The notes under the pieces: generated by a model
Told to the model about the DNA's origin: nothing
The model's input: the letters and a program-made list of their open reading frames with translations, nothing else
Database searches by the model: none
Source of the DNA: DT-110 sp964342305
GTDB lineage: Bacteria; Bacteroidota; Bacteroidia; Chitinophagales; Saprospiraceae
Assembly (NCBI GenBank): GCA_964342305.1
Contig: CAYFGK010000002.1
Coordinates: 50,181 to 114,180 of the forward strand
Direction: 5' to 3'
DNA length: 64,000 bases
Program-made: the position numbers and the translations under genes
In this document: piece by piece, positions 55,279 to 63,896 of the stretch
Position numbering within the stretch: position 1 is the first letter of the stretch
Layout of the letters: every line of letters begins with the position of its first letter

Positions 55279-56454
55279 TCAGATCTTTTTGTATTCGGAC
55301 TCCGGGCTGAAGTAATGAGACATGGTTTCAAACAGGGCCAGATCTCGTTTGGGGACGTCTTTTTCCCGGAAAATGTCGGTTTTTACATCGTACAGTTTCC
55401 ACATTTTTCGGCCCAGTTGATCAAACCAGGCATCCTGGTAGGCCGCTAACTGGCCGGCCCGAGTCGGTTGGTCGGTCGCCAGGTGCTCAGCTAGGAATCT
55501 GGCGGCGATCGCCCCGCCGCTCAGGGCAGTGTGGATGCCACCGCCGGTAATGGGGTTCACGTGCCGGGCAGCATCACCCACCAGGATCAATTGGTCGGCG
55601 TACTGCACCCGCAGGGGTGCGGCCAGTGGCACGCCTCCTCCCTGGATCTCCAAAATGCGGGAATCCTTAAAGCGCTCTTTAAAAAAGGATTGCTCCATGA
55701 ATTGTTGTAAATGCCACTGGGCATCGCGATCGGTAAAGGTGGGAATAACACCCAACCCGATCTCTGCATATCCGTGCCCTTTCGGAAAGACCCAGGCGTA
55801 GCCGCCCGGTGCCCATTCGTGACCGGTAATGATCTCGAGCAGCCCTTCCGTTTCGACCTGATCGACCACGTACTGCAGGCAACTGGCCAGCTCGTTGATA
55901 CGGATATGGGTGCGCAGGCCGGCCCATTTACCAACTTGCGACATGAGTCCGTCGGCACCGACGACCACCCGGCAGCGCACACTGGTTTCTGTTCGAAAAT
56001 GACGCAGCTTAACGCGGCACTGACCATTGTCGATCGATTCGTAACCGAGGCCCTCCGTTTTCAACTGGACCGTAGCACCGGCTCGCTCGGCCAGCGTCAT
56101 TAAGTAGCGGTCGAACCGACGACGGTCGACTACGTAACCCAACGGTTTTTTTCCTGTACCGGGACCGTACTCGTCACCTTTGAGCATACGGTAATCAATG
56201 CGGGTCATCTCACCCGCCTGATCGTAGATCCCAAAACCATAGATGGGTTCCTGAATGAATTCGTCGGTGATGGGGATGTCCACTTCCTCCAGGGCGTGAC
56301 GGCTAACTGCCCCGGAGCATTGGATGGGGGCTCCCAGTTCCTGGCGTTTGTCGATGAGTAAAACGGATAAATGGTGTTGAGCCAGCAGGCGGGCAGTAGT
56401 TGCTCCGGCCGGACCAGAGCCAATTACCACTACATCGTAGAAGGTGTCGTGCAT
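55279..56454 (-). CDS. Geranylgeranyl reductase family flavoprotein
   Basis: 391 residues from ATG 56454 (MHDTFYDVVVIGSGPAGATTARLLAQ); an ATG at 56514 would add 20 residues lacking homology. FAD motifs are GSGPAGA near residue 13, CSGAVSR, GADG, and GDAARHVNPITGGGIHTALSGG (by span). RRRFDRYLMTLAERAGA is typical of the family. It probably reduces geranylgeranyl diphosphate or a geranylgeranylated ring to the phytyl form. It is the first gene of the operon and is followed at once by a ferredoxin gene. Confidence 0.85.
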   Translation of the reverse strand: MHDTFYDVVVIGSGPAGATTARLLAQHHLSVLLIDKRQELGAPIQCSGAVSRHALEEVDIPITDEFIQEPIYGFGIYDQAGEMTRIDYRMLKGDEYGPGTGKKPLGYVVDRRRFDRYLMTLAERAGATVQLKTEGLGYESIDNGQCRVKLRHFRTETSVRCRVVVGADGLMSQVGKWAGLRTHIRINELASCLQYVVDQVETEGLLEIITGHEWAPGGYAWVFPKGHGYAEIGLGVIPTFTDRDAQWHLQQFMEQSFFKERFKDSRILEIQGGGVPLAAPLRVQYADQLILVGDAARHVNPITGGGIHTALSGGAIAARFLAEHLATDQPTRAGQLAAYQDAWFDQLGRKMWKLYDVKTDIFREKDVPKRDLALFETMSHYFSPESEYKKI

Positions 56455-56542
56455 CAATAGTGTGCTTTGTGGCCGGATTCGCTGCGGGTATACGCAGGTT
56501 GGAGCGACCACCATCAGGGCATGACCATAATATAGGGAAAAT

Positions 56543-56570
56543 AAAAAAAGGAGCGACCACCTAAGTGGTC
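56543..56570 (-). terminator. Terminator after a short ORF
   Basis: GACCAC-CTAA-GTGGTC at 56555-56570 with an A7 run at 56543-56549 on the plus strand gives a U-tailed hairpin for minus-strand RNA. It sits between the 33-codon ORF (56615-56716) and the prenylquinone operon, so the short ORF has its own transcription unit. Confidence 0.75.
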
Positions 56571-56614
56571 ACCCCTCACACTATGAAACACTATATCTTT
56601 ATTCGCTTACTCAG

Positions 56615-56716
56615 TTAGTAGTAAGCAATAACCGTGCCAAAAAAGTGCAATGCACCAGAGGCACAGAATTCTGCGGCGTTGAGAGAAGGATAATATTCAG
56701 AGACTGGCTTAAACAT
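56615..56716 (-). CDS. Possible 33-residue peptide
   Basis: ATG at 56716 to TAA at 56615. The peptide starts MFKPVSEYYPSLNAAEFCAS and ends FFGTVIAYY. Evidence for a real unit: a terminator follows, and upstream on the minus strand TTG, 20 bp, TACATTAC fits the Bacteroidota promoter form. The promoter box ends 3 bp before the ATG, so a leaderless mRNA is implied, and a short untranslated RNA is an equally good reading. No family recognised. Confidence 0.4.
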   Translation of the reverse strand: MFKPVSEYYPSLNAAEFCASGALHFFGTVIAYY

Positions 56717-56787
56717 GTGTAATGTATTAAGATATTTTCAATTTCACAAGCACTGACATCTACTTTAGTGCAAAGGCCGTGCCAGAA

Positions 56788-57240
56788 TCACCCTTTCTCA
56801 AAAAAAATCTTCCCATTCCACCATTCTTTTTCGATGATAGCCCGGTTTTTCTCGTAAAAAGCCACGGCAGGGGTGTTCCAGTCCAGTACTTGCCACTTAA
56901 CCAGACGGCAGCCTTCTTTTTTGGCGGCAGCCAGAAAAGCATCAAAAAGCATCTGACCAATGCCTTTTTGCCGGAAGGCTTCTTTGACGACAAAATCCTC
57001 CAGGTACATCATTCTGCCCTTCCAGGTAGAATAGGTCATATAGTACAGGGCCATACCGACTACCTCACCGTCGGATTCCGCAACCTGGCACCTGAATACA
57101 CCTTCCGCAAAATCGCGGCGGTATTCTTCCTGGCTGGCAATAAATTCTGCTTCAGCTTTCTCGTAGATGGCGAGCTCCCGCACCAGATCGTGAATGGCGG
57201 GAATGTCGTCTTGGGTGGCTTTTCGTATTTGGATTGACAT
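56788..57240 (-). CDS. GNAT family N-acetyltransferase (SSAT/thialysine-type)
   Basis: 150 residues. Acetyl-CoA site FRQKGIGQMLFDAF (QxxGxG/A type) and YSTWKGRMMYLEDFVV, typical of the diamine/thialysine acetyltransferase subgroup. DWNTPAVAFYEK is the usual end motif. It probably acetylates a small amine. It starts 3 bp after the acylphosphatase stop codon, so the two genes form an operon. Confidence 0.85.
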   Translation of the reverse strand: MSIQIRKATQDDIPAIHDLVRELAIYEKAEAEFIASQEEYRRDFAEGVFRCQVAESDGEVVGMALYYMTYSTWKGRMMYLEDFVVKEAFRQKGIGQMLFDAFLAAAKKEGCRLVKWQVLDWNTPAVAFYEKNRAIIEKEWWNGKIFFEKG

Positions 57241-57243
57241 GGC

Positions 57244-57513
57244 TTAGCGTTGAATCTGAAAGGAATCATAAGACTGTTCGGCAACGGAGGTAACCTCTAC
57301 CCCGGAAACCCGGGCTCGGGGCGGTCCCTGGCGGCACCATTCGATCAGAGCCCGGCAATTTTCCTCAGATCCCTGTATGACGGCGTGCACCCGGCCATCG
57401 GCCAGGTTCTCCACAAAACCCGTCAGATTCAATTCCCGGGCACGGGCTTGGGTAGATGCCCGGTAATAAACACCCTGGACGGTCCCGGAAATTTGTAATT
57501 CGTAGGAAGGCAT
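57244..57513 (-). CDS. acyP: Acylphosphatase
   Basis: 89 residues, normal length. Motif GTVQGVYYRAS with catalytic Arg18 and GFVENLADGRVHA with catalytic Asn36. It hydrolyses carboxyl-phosphate bonds such as in acetyl phosphate. It is upstream of the GNAT gene in a two-gene operon. Confidence 0.93.
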   Translation of the reverse strand: MPSYELQISGTVQGVYYRASTQARARELNLTGFVENLADGRVHAVIQGSEENCRALIEWCRQGPPRARVSGVEVTSVAEQSYDSFQIQR

Positions 57514-57607
57514 AAATACGTAGTTGGTCTCTCTTTGCGTTCAAAGGCCAAAGGTATCGATTTTAAAACGGCTTTGCGCCCCCGCATCCGTAAACGGCAG
57601 CCTTTCT

Positions 57608-58501
57608 ATGACGAAACGACAATGGGATATACTAATCGGTCTGTTTACCATCGCTATTCTGGTAGGATATGGGTGGGTTATTGCCCCGATTGCCGGTAAT
57701 CAGCCTCTGCGCTTCGGGGTATTGGTACTGATCGGCCTTGTCTTCGGCTTTTTGGTTTGGCGTGGACGAACTGCCTCCCGACGTACCAAACGCAAGGTGG
57801 CCGAAAAGCCTTTCCCGGTAGGTTACCGCCGGATCCTGCGCGAACGGGTCGAATTCTACCAGCAATTATCTTCTGAGGAACGAGAGCGGTTCGAAGGGAA
57901 GGTGCAGTGGTTCCTGGCCGACACCCAGATTACGGGAGTGGGCACTGAGGTCGATGATCTAAGTCGTGTCCTGGTAGCGGCCAGTGCCGTCATTCCTATA
58001 TTTCGATTTGACGATTGGTTCTATGGGAACGTCGATGAGGTCCTGTTATATCCGGGATCCTTCGATAGCCATACCTTCGCGCAGGAAGGGGAGGGGCGCA
58101 CGACGCTCGGTATGGTCGGGACGGGGGTGATGAACCGCAAGGTGATTCTGTCGAAACCGGCCGTTATCAATGGTTTCCTGCGACAGGGCGACGGGCATAA
58201 CACTGGCATCCACGAGTTTGTGCATTTACTGGATGCTTCGGATGGCTCCTACGATGGTATTCCGGCCTTGTTGGACAAAAAGTACGTTACGCCCTGGATA
58301 GGCATGATGTACCGGGAAATGAAAAAGATCGAGCACGGTCATTCCATACTGCGGGAATACGGAGCGACCAATAAGGTGGAATTCTTCGCAGTAGCGAGTG
58401 AACTCTTTTTTGAGCGCCCGGAAAAAATGCAGTCTACGCATCCGAAATTGTACGATTTACTGACCAAGCTTTTTCAGGTGCCTTCCGGCAAAAGGGCTTG
58501 A
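57608..58501 (+). CDS. mtfA: MtfA-type zinc-dependent peptidase
   Basis: 297 residues from ATG 57608 (MTKRQWDILIGLF); an ATG at 57524 would overlap the acyP promoter region. Two TM helices at the N-terminus, then an MtfA-like region with the zinc site HEFVHLLDASDG and a downstream EFFAVASELFFERP carrying the third ligand. MtfA in E. coli binds the Mlc repressor; a similar partner here is not known. The gene is followed by 460 bp of short-repeat DNA. Confidence 0.85.
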   Translation: MTKRQWDILIGLFTIAILVGYGWVIAPIAGNQPLRFGVLVLIGLVFGFLVWRGRTASRRTKRKVAEKPFPVGYRRILRERVEFYQQLSSEERERFEGKVQWFLADTQITGVGTEVDDLSRVLVAASAVIPIFRFDDWFYGNVDEVLLYPGSFDSHTFAQEGEGRTTLGMVGTGVMNRKVILSKPAVINGFLRQGDGHNTGIHEFVHLLDASDGSYDGIPALLDKKYVTPWIGMMYREMKKIEHGHSILREYGATNKVEFFAVASELFFERPEKMQSTHPKLYDLLTKLFQVPSGKRA

Positions 58502-58532
58502 CAAGTTCAGTGTGCAGTAGGCAGTGTGCAAT

Positions 58533-58787
58533 GCTCAATGTGAGTTTGGTTTATTGGCTTTTGCCAAAAGGAGGATGTTCAGTTGGTAGTTTAAGCCCAT
58601 CCGCTTCTGTGGTGGGGATGAAGTCATTCTCCAGTTAACAGTCTTCAGTCTTCAGTTGGCAGTCGGCAGTGCTCAATGCTCAGTGCTCAATGTGAGTTCG
58701 GTTTATTGGCTTTCGCCAAAAGGAGGATGCTCAGTTGGCAGTTTAAGCCTATCCGCTTCAGTGGTGGGAATGGGGTAATTCTCCAGT
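58533..58787 (+). repeat. 103-bp duplicated unit in short-repeat DNA
   Basis: 58533-58635 and 58685-58787 are direct copies with about 10 substitutions. Each carries a GGC-TTTN-GCC-AAAA mini-hairpin (58556 and 58708). Around them are CAGTAGGCAGT-type microsatellites and CTCACACCTC repeats. The full stretch 58502-58960 shows no gene. Confidence 0.85.
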
Positions 58788-58964
58788 AGGCGGTCTCCAG
58801 TAGGCAGTAGGCAGTAGGCAGTGTGCAGTAGGCAGGTTATTTCCGATCTCGGATTTCCGATTTCCGCTTTCGAAGTCAGTCTCCAGTTTACTGTCCTGGT
58901 CAACTTCTGATCTCTGACCTCTGATTTCAAACCTCACACCTCACACCTCACACCTCAAACCTGT

Positions 58965-59489
58965 TCACCCTTTTTTCCGGGTATAATTGATGCGCCATTG
59001 CAGCGTCCAGGTTTCGCCGGCATCGTACGAAATCTCCCAATCCCAGGTCATGGCTTCCTCCGTAATATCGTAAAAGACCATCCGCTGAGTGACCTTGCGG
59101 CCATCTGCTATTTCCACGATGTCGGTTTGAAAAAAGCGCCGGTCCCCTTCCTTCCGGCCGGTGAAGTCGTAGTATCCTCCCTGATTGTCGGCCCAGGCTT
59201 GCTTCCAGCGCTTGAATCTCGACTGATAAACCGAAATACTGGTTCCCTTAAAACCCTTGCTGGCCCCTTCTAGTATCCGGAACTGCTCCTGTAGCACCTG
59301 GCCGTCAAGGGTTTTGGTGATGGTGTTGGTTCCTCGTCCTGTTTTACCACCCTGTTCTTCCCAGGTGGCATCCCAGGTACCTACCCAAAAATCAAAATGG
59401 GTTTCGGGAGCGATAGTGTCCGTGGTTTGAGCGTTCAGGTGTACTGAAAAGGCCAGCATAAAGGCAGTTAAGCGAATGCAAGAAATCAT
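58965..59489 (-). CDS. Secreted DUF1579-like protein
   Basis: 174 residues with a signal peptide (IRLTAFMLAFSVHLNAQ). The motif HFDFWVGTWDATWEEQGG at the mature N-terminus and a beta-rich body with DGQVLQEQFRI and RFKRWKQAWADNQGGYYDF suggest the DUF1579/lipocalin-like group. Function unknown. It is the only gene on this strand in the local region. Confidence 0.65.
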   Translation of the reverse strand: MISCIRLTAFMLAFSVHLNAQTTDTIAPETHFDFWVGTWDATWEEQGGKTGRGTNTITKTLDGQVLQEQFRILEGASKGFKGTSISVYQSRFKRWKQAWADNQGGYYDFTGRKEGDRRFFQTDIVEIADGRKVTQRMVFYDITEEAMTWDWEISYDAGETWTLQWRINYTRKKG

Positions 59490-59604
59490 GTCGGGTGATT
59501 TTTTGGCATGTTACTACTGTTTCAGGATCTGTAAGTAAATTTTTATAAAGGTTTACTCATTGGGGGGATCATCTGAGCATGGTAACCGCATTGCCTGTAT
59601 TTTG

Positions 59605-59664
59605 CCGGGAGGTTGGGTTTAATTGATTTTGTAAAGTGCAGATGATCAAGGCTCAACCTCCCGG
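59605..59664 (-). repeat. Three-hairpin repeat family, solo right hairpin (copy 4)
   Basis: 60 bp, CCGGGAGGTTG...CAACCTCCCGG, with CTGCACTTTACAAAAT in the loop when read on the minus strand. It aligns with the right hairpin of copies 1 and 2. It overlaps a false upstream start of the AraC gene. Confidence 0.75.
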
Positions 59665-59707
59665 TATATTACCGGAACGATACTTTCTGCGAACGTATAC
59701 CCATATT

Positions 59708-60832
59708 ATGAATGAGTTAGCTGCTACGGAGCCCGTTTTTTCCCTGTGGACCGTACTGATGTCGGTGATCACGCTGGTCGGACTGGTGCTGACGGGATTA
59801 TTCGCGGTGGGAACTTCCCGCTTGGCGAGGGGTGAGCGATGGCTGGCCCTGCTCATGGGAACCACTTCGGTCATGATGGCCTCCTACGTGCTGTACTGGA
59901 CTCGCTACAATACGCAATTCCCCTACCTTAATAATGCCTGGCCATTTCTGACCTTCTTAGTGGGGCCATCGCTGTACTTTTATGTCAGAGCGGTATTCAA
60001 AGTGGAATCATCGGGGCGTGACTACCTGGTACACTTTAGTCTGCCCGTGTTGGTCGGACTGTGTTCCTTGCCCATGCTGCTGCTCAATGCAGGGGTCGAT
60101 CTGGGGGTATCCAGAAACTGGTTCATCATCGGAACTAATAAGGAAATGTTGATTGCCCATTTGGTAACTTATTGCTTCCTGGTGTTCCAAATGGTGCACA
60201 ATGACTGGCAGGTCGACGACAACCTGAAGGTTTGGTCGCGCACGATCTTGAAAGGAATGGTGGCGTACACAGTGGCTTTCTTATCGTATTTTATGTTGGT
60301 TAATGCCTCCTTTTTCAGTGCGGAATGGGATTACACGATCAGTCTGGTAATGTCGGTCGGGATATTAACCATCGCCTACATGGGTTTTTGGCAAAAGCCG
60401 GTCTTTGCCGGGAAACCCGTACAGGATCTGTTGCCGGGGCAAAAATATGCGACCTCCGTGCTCACCGAGGGTGCCAAATCGGCTATCCAAAAAAAGATGG
60501 TCTACTTCCTCGAGGAGGAACAAGTGTTCAAAGAAAATGAACTGCGTCTCGACGACCTGGCGGCCTACCTGGATATTACCCGTCATCAGCTAAGCCAGGT
60601 GATCAACGAGCGCTACCAGATCAATTTCTTTGAGCTCATCAACGGCTACCGCGTGCGCTACGTACAGGAACTTCTCCGGCAACCAGATTACGAGCACTAC
60701 ACTATTCAGCAGTTGGCCTTCGAGTCGGGCTTCAATAACAAAGTCTCCTTCAATCGCTATTTTAAAAAGGAGACGGGGCTTACACCTTCAGCCTACCGGC
60801 TTCGGGAAAAGCAGAAGCGCGTAAAAGGATAA
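59708..60832 (+). CDS. AraC family regulator with N-terminal membrane domain
   Basis: 374 residues from ATG 59708 (MNELAATEPVFSLW); the ATG at 59636 is inside a repeat. About seven TM helices fill residues 15-240 (for example VLMSVITLVGLVLTGLF). The C-terminal 110 residues are an AraC-type double helix-turn-helix: LRLDDLAAYLDITRHQLSQVINE and YTIQQLAFESGFNNKVSFNRYFKKETGLTPSAYR by span. It probably turns a membrane signal into transcription control. The target is unknown; the amidohydrolase gene downstream is a candidate. Confidence 0.85.
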   Translation: MNELAATEPVFSLWTVLMSVITLVGLVLTGLFAVGTSRLARGERWLALLMGTTSVMMASYVLYWTRYNTQFPYLNNAWPFLTFLVGPSLYFYVRAVFKVESSGRDYLVHFSLPVLVGLCSLPMLLLNAGVDLGVSRNWFIIGTNKEMLIAHLVTYCFLVFQMVHNDWQVDDNLKVWSRTILKGMVAYTVAFLSYFMLVNASFFSAEWDYTISLVMSVGILTIAYMGFWQKPVFAGKPVQDLLPGQKYATSVLTEGAKSAIQKKMVYFLEEEQVFKENELRLDDLAAYLDITRHQLSQVINERYQINFFELINGYRVRYVQELLRQPDYEHYTIQQLAFESGFNNKVSFNRYFKKETGLTPSAYRLREKQKRVKG

Positions 60833-60886
60833 GGTGCCTTCCGGCAAAAAACCATATTTTCCGTTCATCAAACGAATAGTTAAATC

Positions 60887-62608
60887 ATGATGAACAAAGC
60901 TTTTCTTTGGGCGACGCTGTGTCTGGTCGCCCTGACTGCCTGCCAACCAACCGGTGCGGACGAGGAAGTAGCCGATACTATCCTGCAAAATGGCAATATC
61001 TATACAGCAAATGATGAGCAGCCTACTGCTCAGGCCATTGCGATCAAGGGAGATAAGATCCTGGCTATCGGCTCCAACGAGGATGTAGCAACCTTCACCG
61101 GGGAAGAAACCGAGACGATTGATCTGGAAGGGCAATTCGTTATGCCTGGCTTTATTGAAGGGCACGGACATTTTCAGGGAGTGGGGCGCATGGCCATGAA
61201 CCTGAATTTCCTGCGATCCGACAGTTGGGATGATATTGTGGCCGAAGTAGCCAAAGCCGCCGAAGAAGCGGAGCCCGGTGAGTGGATTATCGGTCGTGGC
61301 TGGCACCAGGAAAAGTGGCGGGAAACCCCCGACCGGAATGTCCTGGGGTATCCGTATCACGATGATCTGAGTGAGGTGTCTCCACTGAATCCCGTACTAT
61401 TGCGCCACGCCAGCGGGCATGCCCTTTTTGCCAACGCCAAAGCCATGCAAATGGCCGGCATAACGGCTGAAACACCTAACCCGGTGGGCGGCGAGATCGT
61501 ACGCGACAGCCGTGGAAATCCCATCGGGGTTTTCGAAGAAAATGCCGAAGGCCTTATCGACCGTGTTTATAATGCCTTTATGATGCGCCGCCCAAAGGAG
61601 GCCAACGTAAGAGACTGGATGCGGGCCAACCGATTGGCGCAAGACGAATGCCTGCGCAAAGGGATCACCTCTTTCCAGGATGCCGGTTCCTCCTATACGG
61701 ATATTGAACGCTTCAACCGGTTGGCGGAAAACGACAGCCTCGACGTACGTTTATACGTCATGTTGCGGCATGGTTACGATCGCATGAATGGCAACCTGGA
61801 TGGCTTCCCCATTGTCAATGCGGGAAATAATGCATTTACCTGCCGGGCCATCAAAGCGGCGGTCGACGGTGCCCTAGGTTCCTACGGTGCCTGGCTTCTG
61901 GAGCCTTACGAGGATAAGACCGACTTCAGCGGGCAAAATACCACCTCGGTGGAGGAGTTGACCAACATCGCTCAACTCTGTATTGAGAACGATATGCAGT
62001 ACTGCGTACACGCTATCGGTGACCGTGCCAACCGGGAAGTACTGGATATTTTCGAAGCCCAGTTTGCGGCTCACCCCGATAAGGAGAATCTGCGGTGGCG
62101 GATCGAGCACTCGCAGCACTTGCATCCCGATGATATTCCCCGTTTTGCGGAAATGGGGGTCATTGCCGCTATGCAGGCCATTCACTGCACCAGTGACGCG
62201 CCATTCGTCGTAAAGCGATTAGGAGAGAAGCGTGCTAAAGAAGGTGCCTACGTTTGGAAATCACTCCTTGAATCCGGAGCAGTGGTTACCAACGGTACGG
62301 ATGCACCGGTGGAAGACGTTGATCCGATCGAGAGCTTCTACGCGACCGTCACCCGGAAACGGATCGATAACGGATTCGAGTTTTTCCCCGAACAAGCCCT
62401 TAGCCGGGAGGAAGCTATCAAAAGTTATACCCTGGCCAATGCCTATGCCGCCTTTGAGGAGGACATCAAAGGCAGTCTGGAACCCGGGAAGCTGGCTGAC
62501 CTGGTCGTGCTATCGCAGGATCTGATCAATTGTACCGAAGAGGAAATACTCGAGACCGAGGTATTAAAGACCATGGTGGGGGGAACATTTAAATACGAGA
62601 AAGAATAG
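60887..62608 (+). CDS. YtcJ-like amidohydrolase lipoprotein
   Basis: 573 residues with a lipoprotein signal (LCLVALTAC). The metal motif GFIEGHGHF (HxH) and later HAIGDRANREVLD, RIEHSQHLHPDD and TNGTDAPVEDVDP belong to amidohydrolase_3/YtcJ-type enzymes. GSLEPGKLADLVVLS closes the fold. It probably hydrolyses an amide in the periplasm; substrate unknown. It follows the AraC gene by 54 bp. Confidence 0.88.
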   Translation: MMNKAFLWATLCLVALTACQPTGADEEVADTILQNGNIYTANDEQPTAQAIAIKGDKILAIGSNEDVATFTGEETETIDLEGQFVMPGFIEGHGHFQGVGRMAMNLNFLRSDSWDDIVAEVAKAAEEAEPGEWIIGRGWHQEKWRETPDRNVLGYPYHDDLSEVSPLNPVLLRHASGHALFANAKAMQMAGITAETPNPVGGEIVRDSRGNPIGVFEENAEGLIDRVYNAFMMRRPKEANVRDWMRANRLAQDECLRKGITSFQDAGSSYTDIERFNRLAENDSLDVRLYVMLRHGYDRMNGNLDGFPIVNAGNNAFTCRAIKAAVDGALGSYGAWLLEPYEDKTDFSGQNTTSVEELTNIAQLCIENDMQYCVHAIGDRANREVLDIFEAQFAAHPDKENLRWRIEHSQHLHPDDIPRFAEMGVIAAMQAIHCTSDAPFVVKRLGEKRAKEGAYVWKSLLESGAVVTNGTDAPVEDVDPIESFYATVTRKRIDNGFEFFPEQALSREEAIKSYTLANAYAAFEEDIKGSLEPGKLADLVVLSQDLINCTEEEILETEVLKTMVGGTFKYEKE

Positions 62609-62643
62609 TCAAGCCTTTTTTCTTTCCATTGAAATCGCAGGTG

Positions 62644-62710
62644 AGCCCTTTTTTGATCGGTCGATGCAACTTCTTTCCAATTGAGGAGGTATTACTGATC
62701 AAAAAGGGCT
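62644..62710 (+). repeat. Long-range inverted repeat upstream of bshB1
   Basis: AGCCCTTTTTTGATC (62644-62658) pairs with GATCAAAAAGGGCT (62697-62710) with a one-base bulge around a 38-nt loop. It ends 13 bp before the bshB1 start, so it may end the amidohydrolase transcript or affect bshB1 translation. Confidence 0.55.
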
Positions 62711-62723
62711 TTAACACACATAT

Positions 62724-63455
62724 ATGAAGGTAGATATACTGGCCATTGGCATCCATCCGGATGACGTAGAATTAAGTTGCAGCGGCACCTTGCTACGTTA
62801 CATTAATGAAGGGAAAACAGTCGGGTTACTGGACCTTTCCAGGGGTGAACTCGGCACCCGGGGCACCGCTAAGATCCGGGACGAAGAAGGTAAAGAAGCT
62901 GCCCGCCGCATGGGAGCTGCCTTCCGCGAAAATGTAGATATGGCCGATGGGTTCTTTCAGAATAATCCGGAGAACGTGCAAAAGATCATTCGCATCCTGC
63001 GGTGGTGCCGACCACAGATCGTGCTGGGGAATGCGCCCCACGATCGGCACCCGGATCACGGCCGCGCTTCCAAGCTCGTATATGATGCCTGCTTCTACTC
63101 GGGACTGTCCAAGATCGAAACGATCTGGAAGGATGGTACGCCACAGAAAAAATGGCGCCCCGACAACCTCTATTACTACATTCAGGACTACAATCTGGAG
63201 CCCAACTTCGTGATCGATATCTCATCGACCATTGAGCAAAAGATGGAGGTGATCAAGGCCTTTCGTTCCCAATTCCACGTGCCGGAAGCCTCCGAATACG
63301 CCAGTGAGGACCAGACACCCATTTCCGGTTCCGACTTTATGGCCTTTCTCAAGGCTAAGGCCCGCACCTACGGTCGCGCCGCTGGCTATGAATTCGGGGA
63401 GGGCTTTGTCGTCAGCAGAGTGCTGGGGGTCGGCGATCTCTTTGCGCTGGATTAG
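62724..63455 (+). CDS. bshB1: Bacillithiol biosynthesis deacetylase BshB1
   Basis: 243 residues. Zinc motif GIHPDDVELSCSGTL (H11, D14 region) and RHPDHGRASKLVYDACFYSGL by span. TRGTAKIRDEEGKEAARRMGA marks the BshB1 group. It removes the acetyl group from GlcNAc-malate in bacillithiol synthesis. bshA and bshC are not in the window. ypdA at 44702 is a functional partner. Confidence 0.93.
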   Translation: MKVDILAIGIHPDDVELSCSGTLLRYINEGKTVGLLDLSRGELGTRGTAKIRDEEGKEAARRMGAAFRENVDMADGFFQNNPENVQKIIRILRWCRPQIVLGNAPHDRHPDHGRASKLVYDACFYSGLSKIETIWKDGTPQKKWRPDNLYYYIQDYNLEPNFVIDISSTIEQKMEVIKAFRSQFHVPEASEYASEDQTPISGSDFMAFLKAKARTYGRAAGYEFGEGFVVSRVLGVGDLFALD

Positions 63456-63457
63456 TG

Positions 63458-63484
63458 TTTTTTGCGAATACAATCGCAAAAAAA
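63458..63484. terminator. Bidirectional terminator after bshB1
   Basis: TTTTTTGCGA and TCGCAAAAAAA form a T/A-rich stem with a 6-nt loop between two convergent stops (63455 and 63492). It resembles the mini-hairpin motif but with a longer loop. Confidence 0.7.
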
Positions 63485-63491
63485 TCCACCG

Positions 63492-63896
63492 CTAATTATT
63501 ACGAATGGCTGGAGTGATAGCTTCCGAAGCCCGCTGTCGCTCCATTTGCTCTACCATTTGCACCTCTCCTAATCGGAATTTCACGGGGAGGCCCACCGAT
63601 TTTTCCAACTGCACATCGATCCGGCAAAAGAAAGCAAGTTGCTCGTAGGAATACACGAGGGGAGCTGCCTGTGGACTCAATAACGCCTGATTTAGCGAAG
63701 GAATATTGTTTTGTTTTTTTGGCGAAAGCCAGGAAAAGCTGCGCACCCCGACGAGTGTCTTAAACGGTTGGTCAGCAACGGGATAGGTGAGTCGCTGCAA
63801 TTCCAATAGCGATTTTCCCTGCAAATCCACCAGGGAAGATTGGCCGATCGCATATCCGCTGACGCAAAAACAAAAGAGGGTAAGGAGTAGTCGCAT
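63492..63896 (-). CDS. Secreted hypothetical protein
   Basis: 134 residues with a signal peptide (MRLLLTLFCFCVSGYAIGQ). The mature part has LLELQRLTYPV, LVYSYEQLAFFCRIDVQLEKS by span, and a basic end with ERQRASEAITPAIRNN. I do not recognise a family. It contains a mini-hairpin motif (63714-63730). The last 100 bp of the window show no gene. Confidence 0.6.
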   Translation of the reverse strand: MRLLLTLFCFCVSGYAIGQSSLVDLQGKSLLELQRLTYPVADQPFKTLVGVRSFSWLSPKKQNNIPSLNQALLSPQAAPLVYSYEQLAFFCRIDVQLEKSVGLPVKFRLGEVQMVEQMERQRASEAITPAIRNN

